DNA of 64,000 nt from Pestalotiopsis fici W106-1 (Eukaryota > Ascomycota > Sordariomycetes > Amphisphaeriales > Sporocadaceae), in the NCBI RefSeq assembly GCF_000516985.1, contig NW_006917097.1, positions 2,952,593 to 3,016,592 of the forward strand, written 5' to 3'. A model generated the notes under the pieces. It saw nothing but the letters and a program-made list of their open reading frames with translations, had not been told where the DNA came from and did not search any database. Made by a program: the position numbers and the translations under genes. The first letter of the stretch is position 1; every line of letters begins with the position of its first letter. Positions 1 through 10,476 of the stretch are shown piece by piece.

Positions 1-410
1 TCATCACCGTTCATCCCACCGAGACCGGGAACGAGACATGGAGACTATTAGTGACGATAGGAGGTGATTCTGAGGAGTTTCTTGGGCAATTGGAGGTTAC
101 GGATTTTTGCATATTGGAGCGATATAGAAAATTTGGGTGGATTTGTAACAGAGATACCATGGCATGTATAAGGCGAGGCATTACGGAACTGGACATGTAA
201 AGGGGAGCGAGCGTCGTGACGAGAGATTTGTGTATACTGAAGAGCATGTGGCTCAGAATTACTGTACGATCTCGTCATTTTCTTGAGACAACATTACGTT
301 TATACAACTTTCTTGCGAGGTCTCACCTATGTTTTGCTATAGTACCAGCGTAAAGGAAATGTTGCTTCCGCTTCACTAACGTCAGCAAATTGTTTGTACT
401 TCATAACCAG
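1..410. other. Non-coding left edge
   Basis: I see no convincing gene in this stretch. Short overlapping reading frames on the minus strand have no domain, no good start context and no splice pattern. The window may cut the end of a gene lying further left, but nothing shows it. Confidence 0.5.
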
Positions 411-739
411 TCAGACGTTGATCAGGTGAAGGGTACTGCAATCTTCCGAAGGGGAGGCAGGGTCGCGTGTACTTGCCCCCAGTACAAACATTGCGCACAT
501 ATAGTACACATACGCGGTTACACAAGACTTTTCATTGCCAAAAAGAATGCAACTTCCGACATTGGATGAGACCTGATAACTGAAGCCAAGGTAACTTGGG
601 CACGAATGTTGTTCCTCGTATTCGCAACTGCTGCTTGTAATGCATCTTCCCGCTGCTGTCTCGGGTACTGACCAAGCTCGGAATATCATTTTCTTGATGT
701 GTGGATGAGATACTTACTGAGAACAGCTACTATGTACAT
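411..739 (-). CDS. Candidate small Cys-rich protein, possibly secreted
   Basis: This is a weak candidate. An ATG at 739-737 opens a short hydrophobic start (MYIVAVL). It is followed by a GTAAGT donor at 717 and a GGTCAG acceptor ending at 668, giving a 50-bp intron. Splicing joins in frame to an ORF of about 85 codons ending at 411. The joined protein is about 92 aa and has seven cysteines in a spacing that resembles small secreted fungal proteins. The hydrophobic start is short for a signal peptide, so an extra upstream exon is possible. A second optional in-frame intron could remove part of the C-terminal half. I do not recognise the family. Chance is a real alternative explanation. Confidence 0.25.
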
Positions 740-1234
740 ACTGAGGAACCTCGCAGCTCGGATTTATGTTCTCCCCCCTTTTGGATGAGCGTCTTTGCCC
801 TTGAGTGCTGGATCGGAATCTCGTTGACAATGAGGGTACAACACTCGTTAGGAATGTTTTTAGAGAATTTCGCGAATTATAAAGCACAAACTTTCAAATG
901 TATTCATGTGTTTGCTCAAAGCAAATAAAAACAAACCAAATCACTGACTACTGACTCATCCACTATGTTTTTCCGACGTGATAGGGATTCCGATGGAAAG
1001 TCCCAGGTCCTCTCTCTAAATCCTCGAATCAACAAGATGACAATAATCTCTTTTCTGAATATTATTACCAAGTTGACCAGAAAAAAAGTCCGTCACTTTC
1101 TCAACTATAGTCATCGTGACTCTCACATTTCAGCATCCCGTCGTAAATGATGCACAACAGCCATATCTGATAGAATCAGCTTGAATCCCACCGACTTGAG
1201 CCAATTTAACTCAGAGCAAGCCAAAAGCGTAATA
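740..1234. other. Non-coding spacer
   Basis: This holds only short AT-rich frames without recognisable features. It may carry the promoter of the 1235-1747 candidate. Confidence 0.4.
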
Positions 1235-1423
1235 ATGGCACCACGTCAACGTCGCCGCCGGTGCCATCACCATCATCGTGTCCGCGCGGCTCCGCCGCCA
1301 TGGGCCTATCTCCAATCACCTTACGGCGCCTTTAGCTGGCAGAGATCGGGTCCTGGCCCGGCGCCCGACGGCAGTTTCACCAACATGGCCTGGGAGCACG
1401 GCTTTGGATTTCCCCGAGGTTAT

Positions 1424-1454
<31 letters not shown>

Positions 1455-1747
1455 CGCTGCAGCCGGTACAAGCTCATCAGACTGATGGGCATGTCACGGT
1501 AGCGACGGCGGCAGTGCCACAACAACCGCAACCTGTAGCGGTGGCTACTGCTGCTGCGGCAGCGACTGCCTCTGCGCCGGTTGCAGCAACGACAACGTGT
1601 ACGGGCGCAGCGGCACCTATACTAGTCCCGCAACCTCGTGTGGTCCAATACATGGATGTGCCCACCGTACAGGTGACATGTCAGAATACGGCGGCCCAGA
1701 GGAATTGTTGTGGTGGTGGGCCTCGAAGTTGTTGTCATCGCTGTTGA
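1235..1747 (+). CDS. Hypothetical Gln/Ala/Pro-rich protein with Cys-rich tail
   Basis: This is an uninterrupted frame of 170 codons from the ATG at 1235, which has A at -3. The frame stays open upstream to 1181 without another ATG. The protein starts strongly basic (APRQRRRRCHHHH). A Trp/Tyr/Pro-containing stretch follows, then nine glutamines at about residues 64-72 encoded by a CAG tract. Next comes a long Ala/Val/Pro/Thr region. The last 20 residues hold several cysteines in CC pairs (NCCGG, SCCHRC). No domain is recognised. The Cys pairs at the end could be lipidation or metal-binding sites, but that is inference. The length, GC-rich codons and single exon favour a real or recently dead gene. 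A low-complexity chance ORF cannot be excluded. Confidence 0.45.
1424..1450 (+). repeat. (CAG)n microsatellite
   Basis: Eight CAG units preceded by CAA encode the polyglutamine run of the 1235-1747 reading frame. The length is likely to vary between strains. Confidence 0.85.
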
Positions 1748-3750
1748 GTTTCGCCGTGTGGCAGTAAGGTACAGGATCACTTTAAGATGGAAAATCGCGA
1801 TTTACCCTCCAAGTCTGAAGCGAAACTAGTTGGTTCTCAAAGCCTTTGCATTATTCATCAAAGCTGGGACGTTTTCGTGTATTAAGAGGCACTCAGAGTT
1901 CAGAAACTGTGTGTCTGATGACAGTCATTGATGGGGTTCATCACATTCATGGCTCGTGGTTACCATCAGCATTGAGAACTGATTGCCTCGCCATTCGGAC
2001 CATGTTCACCAAGCACTGAAGAAGATCTGGTCTCGAGTTTCAAGCTTCTTGCGTGACATGGACACGACTTGCAACGATTCGCGACCGCCTCATCAAAGTT
2101 TCGTTTTCGTTGGCCTGAAAGAATGGTCGAGCTGATAGATTTTCCTAGCTTAGCATCATACAGTATTCCGTTGTCCTAATCATGAGAAAGAGGGAAGTTA
2201 ATAGACAGCGAATTCGAGGTGAACGAGTTTGGTCTGCATTACTTCACAAAGCCAGAGATGACCGCACACGAGTTATCCCCAACAAGCATGTTTAGATGTC
2301 CCTTTATCTTATGTGGCTTGAGTGTTGTGCACGCGGATGTGACAACTACAGACATTTCTCTTCCTATAATGAACTCTTTGGTGACCAAGTCAACAGTGGC
2401 AATGCTCCCAACGGTGTATCTCTTCAGCAGCCTTTCGATATTTACGTGTGAATACACATGCAAAGTTGATCCAATAAGTTGCACGATACGAATGAAATCG
2501 ACAGCTTCCCTTGAATAAGCCTGTAAAAGAAGAAGCCACCGGCAGCATGTCACTCACCTGTAGATATAACTCAGACTCCTTCTCATTTCTCACAAGTACT
2601 CACATAGCCTGGCTATCTCATGTCTCTAAGATTAATGTAATCCCCTTGATAGGACGTTCAAGTTGGATATCTGCTGTATGCTAAGTTATGCTATCATACA
2701 TCAAGCATAACTGACAACTAGTACAATTATATGTTAACCATACCTTTCTCAATTCACTTTGACAATTCGAACAATCATATCGTGATTGCTCATTTGCATT
2801 CGCTCTGACGTGCTATAGGTATCTTTTACCTTTACTCAGATCTCTCTCAGCCTTCCGTAATCCATCACGATCCTGCCTCTCGGGTTCGGTCTGACCGAGC
2901 CGAGTCACCAAAGACGGGCAGCCAAGATTTTCTTTTCACAGGATGCCGCTATCGATTGAATGCCTGCCCAGCTGCCTAGGCAAACTGGACATGGTTCCGG
3001 CTTCCCCGGTCATATCAGTTCAGAGCACGGTTGCAAGGCGGCCGATGGCATTCTCGATCACAGCTGACAAGACAAGTCGTAATGCTGCGGCGCTGATCTT
3101 TTGACAATTTTCTCCCGATAGCTCGTTTCATCTTTCGATAGAGCACATATGCCGGCTCAACTTTCTGCCCGATTATATCGTTTTCCCGTGAATGAGAAGG
3201 ATGAAAGCTCGAGCCATACTGCAGCATCATTTGACTGGGTTTCTACCTTGATTTCTATTTCCAAAGAGAGATACGAGTTCACAAAACACTGACAATAAGA
3301 GAGAGATCCAGATGGATACCCTCAGAATGAATGACTATCACTTTCCCTTTTCTGTTTCCCCTGCTCCAAACATCAAAATTAAGCCCACTTACCCAGTGAT
3401 AGACTACAGAGGGCCAGAACACTGAAGACGACGCCCGTGCCTTGAGAAATTGTGGACATCGTCATGGTTCATCTACGCAAAATCATGCTATGAACAAGGA
3501 ATTCTTGCTTTGTGGTTTTGTTCCCTACGGGCCCTCCCTCTCAACCACCCCCCCTTGAGCTGCACACCCCTGATGAGGTTCTGCACGGCCTTTGCGCCAA
3601 TCTCCAGTCTTTGCTATGCGGATAAGCCCGGACCCATGGTTCGAAATGATTCAATTCACAAGGGCCTCCCTCAAGGGGAGGGAGCCATCGACAGTACGCT
3701 ACACTAGCTGTCAGCAGCCCTGATTGCGGATGCTGCGATTGTTTGTTGCT

Positions 3751-3788
3751 AGCAGCAGCAGCAGCAGCAGCAGCCAGCCAGCCAGCCA
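3751..3788 (+). repeat. (AGC)n then (GCCA)n microsatellite
   Basis: About eight AGC units run directly into a short GCCA tetranucleotide repeat. It lies in non-coding sequence. Confidence 0.85.
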
Positions 3789-4462
3789 TCAAGCAAAGTT
3801 ATTAGTGTGTTTATTTGCACAGACGTTGTTGTGCAAGGCTGTCATATGGGAATTCCAGGACAGGGCCAGCTCTATACTCATGCAATAAGATATGCATCAC
3901 TGCCGCACTATACATAAGCATCAATAAGCATCAATTAAGAACTCTCCCCCCAAGAACAGGTTTTGCTTAAAAAAGACCCATCCATTACTATTCATGGTAA
4001 TGGAATGGAAGAAACAACCAAATGTAGCCCTTCAGGGAGAAAGAGTCCTCGGCTGCTACTCTCTGACCTCAGAATGCGAAGAGAGTGCGTGGCCCTCCTA
4101 TGTGTGGATTATGGGGTGGCTTTCGCTTGATGCAAGGAACGAGTGATACCGAATGTAACGTGATTTGATGTCTATCCCAAACGTATTGGCTCTCGGGGAT
4201 GGGAAGAAACGCAGCGCGTCATGCGACGACGGGTGAAAAGGACACACAGTACTATGTAGTAGGGGGGGATAGATAGAATACACAGTGAATCCATTATCTC
4301 ACGTCTACTTTTGGCCCGCCGGTGGTAACTCGTACATACTCACGCCATAACGCGTCGCGTATCTGGGGTGTGCCAACCCCCCATTACCCTCGACGACGAG
4401 CCAACCACTCAACGCTGAATCGGGTATGCAAAGGGAGAGCGCCAGAAAGGACCCGGTGATAG

Positions 4463-4472
4463 TACTCTGTAC
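4463..4472 (+). repeat. Dispersed word TACTCTGTAC
   Basis: One exact copy of a ten-base word that recurs, on either strand, at 20141, 20445, 20451 and 25872. Confidence 0.5.
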
Positions 4473-5060
4473 TTTGGTCTCTACACAATAACGTTTTCCC
4501 TACTTGTGTCAACGAAGGACATTAGAAGTCCCCAAAGTTCCTCTGATGGGAAAACAATGGGGAGTCTAGACAGAACTAGGTAATGGCCTCCGTATATTCA
4601 GACCGGTGTGTGTATGCGTGAGGGTGTAGCTCGTACGTATAATTGTACTCCATGTGTAAGTGTGTGTGTGTATATGTGTGTATGTAGCTGTTTAAGTCTT
4701 GCTAGGCGGCCGCGCGAGGTCGCATCGAAGAGTAAATGGAACGCCACTGGAAACAAAGGCCGTCTTGGACCAGACCGGTTAAGGGGTGGGAAAGACGCAA
4801 GAACGCCATACGTCTTGCTGTATGTACGACTACGTCTACACTACCACCTCTGCCTTCCTGCCCTCTCTCTCTCTCTCGCCCTCCCTCCCACGCGTGCTGC
4901 ATCTCGCGCCGCCGGATGTGAACAGGGTCGGCTCTGAAGGTAAGCGAGAGCAGGGGGGGGATGAGGATTGGGACAGAGGTGGGAGGACTAATGAGAGCAG
5001 AAAACAAGAAAGAATAGGGGTGGGTGACTATGGGCTACCGCCGCGCCTTGCATTGAGTAG

Positions 5061-5077
5061 CTGCTGCTGCTGCTGCT
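5061..5077 (+). repeat. (CTG)n microsatellite
   Basis: Between five and six CTG units in non-coding sequence. Confidence 0.8.
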
Positions 5078-5494
5078 ACGGTACTATTCATTCTGTTCTG
5101 TACTCACATACACCAACAAGTACTTACTACCCGCATTATCGGTCACGGAGAGACCCGTCAGTTTGGGCATAGCAGAGGATCGCAAGTCCTCTGAAAGCAG
5201 CAGAGAGATGACCATGCAAGGTTCAGGAGGATTCACCTCATGGGTCGCTGGGATTGTTCCCCGCGCTTACGTGGTGCCAGGTTCCCTTGCCCAAGCGAAG
5301 GAAAGAAAGAAAAAAGTGCAGCAAAAGACTGGTCAAGGATTTTTTTCTTCCCAAGTGTCCTTCTCCTTCATGGGGGTGTCGTGATCCCATTCCGGGACCT
5401 CCTCCACCCACTCCGACTTGGGGGGGTCCCTGACCCTTGGCGAATGAGCAGGGGCATCGGCTGAGAGGTGTGGGTAATGCATTCTTCTGCTGCT

Positions 5495-5509
5495 CGCGCG
5501 CGCGCGCGC
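5495..5509 (+). repeat. (CG)n tract
   Basis: An alternating CG run of about 15 bases, potentially able to adopt Z-form DNA. It lies in a GC-rich low-complexity area. Confidence 0.75.
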
Positions 5510-7018
5510 CGGGAGTCCCGGTCCTTGTCCTGCTTCTTGGTTTCCTCCCAATTCCTCCCAACTCTCGATTCCCACGATGGGACCTAGTTCGTACTATGTA
5601 CTCTGTAGACTGGGACGCCGCAAAAGACCCTGTCCTTTCTCACGTCAAAAAGGGTCCCCCCTCTCTATCAGAGCAGCAGCACCCCCCAGCCCCCCCAGGA
5701 AAAAGAGGATCTTGTTCAACGGCTTTGACGAGGTAGGATTGCTACGATAGGCAAGTTTCAAACATGACGCATCTGCAAGGTATTCGCGAGTTGATATTGT
5801 GCATTGAGATTCTTTCGGAGGACTCTTTGTTGTATCTAGTCATGTAGTTTCGTGGATCTGTTGTTTTTTCGTTTCGTGACTCAATCTATCCGGCGCGCAT
5901 ATTGTATGATGGGCAACTGCGGTTCCGTGGCCCGGAGAATTTCTTGTGTTTCACTCCCTCCCATGTGCTTCGGGCAGCGAGAGACCCATGCAACTGTATT
6001 GCAAAAGTCTAATTTTATTACTGGTGTCCACCATGGCGGTCATGTTCATGATGTTGATGACGACTACGCTGCCTGCAAGTCTTCGGAGGTCACGAAGAAT
6101 GAGTTTGTGTGCTTGGCGCGGAAGCCGTCCATGTTTCGATCAAGTTCATGTTCAGAATGGGTTGGTCGTTGCAGCAGCATACTAGACGTTCTGATAGCAA
6201 ATGGTTACCAAAGGAAGTAAGCAAGGTGACCAGGGGGCTGCACCCTGGTTGGACTATGCAATGTCAAGGCAACTTTTACAGACATGATACTCTCTTATGA
6301 CTGTCTAAAGGTATTGAAGGTATGCATTGAATCCTTCTGATTCTCTGCTACCAACTTACTGTATCATAGTGTTCACTAAAAGCAGACACACTCAATTGGT
6401 CCGTTATACATGTACAGACCTGTGGGCAAATAACTTTTTACTTTAGCGACAAGGGAGAGACTGCCTTTCCTCCTTACACAGAGACCTGCTCAGCTTCATC
6501 CGCGTGGCAAGTGTTCAGCAGAATGGAGCAACTTTTACCGTTATTAAGCAGCTGAATCTCACTTTCCTTTAGTCGGCATATTGTGGCAATCCTTTCATGC
6601 AGTAATTCTCTGCAGCCGGTGTGCCTTGACTCGCATTCTTGTCAACAGAAATAAAACCGATACGAGCGACAGCCGAGATTCCTGCACTTTTTTTTTTTCC
6701 CTCTCACGGAGTGGGATACATGATTCGACAGCGGCATATTCTCCATAGTGTGTTGAAGATCAGCGGGCCATGCCTTCGGATCAAAGACCGGTCTGCAGTT
6801 AATTTGCGGAAAGCTCTGTTTCTTTTACCTCTGAACTGGCAGGCGCCCAAGAGTTCAGCTGATGCAAATGTCAATTTCTCGACCACGTTCCAATCGTTCC
6901 CATTGCCTGGGAGCTGGGAAAAAACACTTCAAACTAGAACAAAAGCCACCCCCAAACTGCGGTGTGCAAGGCTCGTCTCAAGGTGCGTTCCAGATGGGAA
7001 GGCGCAAATAGAGAGGCA

Positions 7019-7036
7019 GAGAGAGAGAGAGAGAGA
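7019..7036 (+). repeat. (GA)n microsatellite
   Basis: About nine GA units in non-coding sequence. Confidence 0.8.
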
Positions 7037-10000
7037 ATCATGTTCCGGCCGGCAGAGACTTGCTTTTTCTGCATGACTTCTTCAGGCGTCAAAAAAGCAT
7101 TCCTGTATTTTGTTCATATAATGAAAGTGGCTGGTGATCATGCTTACCGTACATATATTAATGATTTGTAAGGCGAGGCATTTAGTTGTGTGTATATGCG
7201 AAGTCGCTTTTATGATAAAGGACTGCCGTAATTGAAATACGTGTGCCCAACAGCTCTAGCTTCGCTGTTTGGTAAGGGATGTTGGGCAGAAATCTGTGTC
7301 GAGACAAAGTGTGCTTCTGGATAATTTCGTGAAGCCGCCATGGAGAGCTCACGGCAGCCTCGTGTGAGTGTCGAATTTTCGTTTCATGGCGATTAACCCA
7401 GAGCCTCGCCAGACAATCACTTGCCGTATTGCATTTTGCAATCATGTATACTAATGACTATAAACCACCCACCCATGGAGATGAATATTTAAGCTCCTAC
7501 ACCCCAGCCTGTCACAAGGTCCGCCCTGCAGCTAGATCGCTGAGGGTTTGAACATGACGACCAGTCCGGCGGGTATCTTACCCATCGCAAGACACACGTT
7601 TCTTTGCAGTTGTGACCAGGGGGCCCTTATTCTTTTCTTGTGCTGGGCTGGGGGGAGGGGAGGGGAGTAAAAGAAGATGTCCACACTCGAGCGGGAAGCC
7701 AGGGTAGAATTTCGAGCCTTCCCAACCCAGGTACGTACGACTATGCAATTCTCAAATTCAGTGGTTTCACAACATGGTCCATGGAATATGCCAATCCCCT
7801 CCTGCGAACTATGAGATATCAAGCACAAGCGAGAAAGTAAATCTATTAGACAGAAGCCGATATCGAAGGGTTTGGGAATGGGCGGGATGAAACCCACCCA
7901 GTCCAGCAGTTGCCGTATAGCTTGTAGCACCGAGTGCTACTTACTATACATACTCGAAACATCAGTAGCCATCATCTAAGCTAAGCGATCATCAAACAAC
8001 TCTCGAGCCTGATAGATGATCCATCATGAGCTGATGACCACGATGCCAAGCATTTTGAATTAGATTTCAGGAGGACTATCTCGCAAATGACAATTGCAAT
8101 TACGTTGGGCGGCGCGTATCTGATATTATTCCGTCCGTAGACGAGATACAGATCGCTTCGGGCGGCATTCCTGCTATGCCCTTTCATTTTGGTGATCGCG
8201 ATAGATCACGGTCTAGAACAAGCAAGATTCGCGTTCATTTTCGCTCGACGGCAGTATCTCCGTGGCTGCATAGAGGCCCATCTATCACAGACCATCTCTC
8301 AACTCCAGTTCTGTTTATCGAAAGACCGACTGCCAGTCATCATTCAATTTTTTTTTTTTTTTTCCCTTCCCGTTATTGCCCGCTTTGAGAACGGGCTGAT
8401 GTGGAGAAAGGCAATGAGGAAAAAAAAAGACGTTGCAGGCCATTCTCTCCACATTTACGAGATGAGTTGGATCCAAAAGGCGGATGGATTCGCGCCCGGT
8501 TAAAATCCCATTGGCGGGGCTCATTGGCAAGTGCTCATTGCCCGTCAGATTGCCCGCAGAAAAAAAGAGGTAACATGATTATCGACAAAACAAGATGTTT
8601 CGAGAAATGGCGTGAGTCCTGTGATTGAGACACGCCGCCGGTCAACTTGCGAATGAACACCAGCCAAGCATAGCAAAATCTGGGCTTTATTGGCGGCAGT
8701 GCGCCAATGCGCCCCCTCTCCGGGAGGCTGCCGCGGGCTGCAGGATTTCCTTACACGCAAGGAGATGATGCCTCTTTTTGACTTATCCTCCGGGCCGTGA
8801 CGGATACGCGGAGGATAAGAGCACAACATCGGTACCCAGTGGCAGGACGCGATAACCACCACTCCCACCAAGCACTCTCCATGAAGCAGAAGATCATACC
8901 GACTTAAGTGGAGATGCCAATCATCTTGTCCATGATAAAGCAAGAAAAGAAACGGTCCTCTAAAAGTCTGTAAGCGAGGGCAGCGAAAAGGCTCGAAGGA
9001 ATATCCATGCAGGGCTGGCCAGTGCTGGGCTGTTGGCCTTAAGGAATTTTTACTATGTATTTATTTATTTTTCCCCCCACACTTACGACCAGCCCCCAAT
9101 ACGTGTGTACCTTTCAGAGGATACTCTTTATTATAACGGAGCCTACTCCGTTCTGAGTACTAGTATGTAGTGATATGGTGAGAAAAACACACGGACTATG
9201 ACACCACTTCTGCATCCAGTCTAGGTCTTTTTCACGTTAGCATTCTCAGTATCCGGTGCCAAGTGTCGAGCCAAAGGGCTTTGATCCCTGGAGACCTTAT
9301 TTCGGGGAAGTGAACTATGACGAGGCACGAGGCTGTCGCCTTAATCCAGCGTATTGATTCGTGAACGGCGAATCCTGCGGAGCAAGCGCATGGCGGCGTG
9401 AGCCATGCTGTTCGCGGAGATGGCCGCTTACCTTTGGTACAGCGGATTCATCGTATCTGCGAAATCTCAAATGTGCTGCGATCTCAGCAATAGCCATCAG
9501 ATGTATTGCCGGACGGGCTATGGACAATTGGGTGGTTGTTCAAGTCTGAGAACCTGGGGGTTGGTTCTCGGGAACCTCGTTGGCGCTATTTTTGACTCTA
9601 AGACTAGCATTGAAGACCATGTCTCGTCTCTGTTTGCACGTTTTCTCCTTGGGGGGGAAAGGGAGGCATGGCTTTTGGCTGTGCCAGGGATGAGAACATG
9701 GGGGAATCGAGAAAAGAGACGAGGGTGCAGGGAGGGAATATTCCCGAGTTCCTGGCGTCGCGTAGCCAGGGTGGTGACGGCTTTGTTTAGCAGTAGCCGT
9801 TGAAAAAAAGAAACGGCATCGTGTTTGCGACTAGTACCAAGCACTAGCAGCATTTCATCAAGGACCAGCTAAAGTTTGGGAAGCAATTAGAAATCAGCCA
9901 GGGTGAGACCTCGAAGGGGAAAAGACTGGAGAGCGGCAGGTACTTGGGCAGGCAGGAAAAAAAAAATCTAGGCGCGCCGTTGAGCTCATCATACAGCCAC

Positions 10001-10250
10001 CCCTCACTTCTGGAGGAGTAAACTACTCCAGTGATGCCCTACACACACCACGGCCCCTCTGCCTCATCCAGGCTAGCTCGGCTTGCTTCTTAGCAGAACG
10101 GATAGCTCCCACGTCCCACGCCGCCGCTGACAAGGTGCAAGGTACTTCTTGGGTCGTGCTGAGTTGAGGTCTTGCAGCAGTGCCGGGGGTGGCAATTTGA
10201 GATCGCGGATGAGCCATGGCATGCCCTCTCTCCCCCTCTCCCACCAGGAG

Positions 10251-10476
10251 CCATGCATTAGTCAATTGACATTCGCTGGCTGATAGCCCAACTTCATACA
10301 GCCATAAGTCTACCATAAAAAATGTGAAAAATAATTTTGAAGTTATACAATAGATTGAATTCTCTTAGAGTTATTTCTTTTATTTTTGTTCTTTCGAGAT
10401 TAAGTGTTTTGACTGGTGATATGTAGAGTTGAAAACACAGTGTCTTGGTGACGAATGTCAATTGACTAATGCATGG
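10251..10476. mobile_element. MITE-like inverted-repeat element
   Basis: The 25 bases at 10251-10275 are the exact reverse complement of 10452-10476. With one mismatch the match extends outward by six more bases on each side. The arms enclose about 176 bp of clearly AT-richer sequence, and no coding frame of note lies inside. Both arms contain the palindrome GTCAATTGAC directly next to TA (10259-10260 and 10467-10468). This fits a Tc1/mariner-pogo type MITE of about 206 bp (10261-10466) inserted at a TA target, with the outer ATGCAT parts either belonging to the terminal repeat or being a palindromic target. A simple large hairpin is the alternative. I saw no second copy in this window. Confidence 0.55.

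Larger units (their letters stand above)
1748..10250. other. Long gene-poor region with low-complexity tracts
   Basis: There are 8.5 kb without a supportable gene. It holds microsatellites (AGC at 3751, TG at about 4660-4684, CT at 4862-4877, CTG at 5061, CG at 5495, GA at 7019), C-rich and T-rich tracts, and several overlapping short frames of biased composition around 4600-5740. No frame combines a good start, splice sites and a recognisable protein. It could contain non-coding transcripts or decayed genes that cannot be seen by eye. Confidence 0.5.

Noticed and set aside
4608..5736. Several overlapping frames on both strands of about 100-130 codons
   Set aside because: They lie in CT-, TG- and CG-rich low-complexity DNA. 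All frames are biased and none has splice or domain support.
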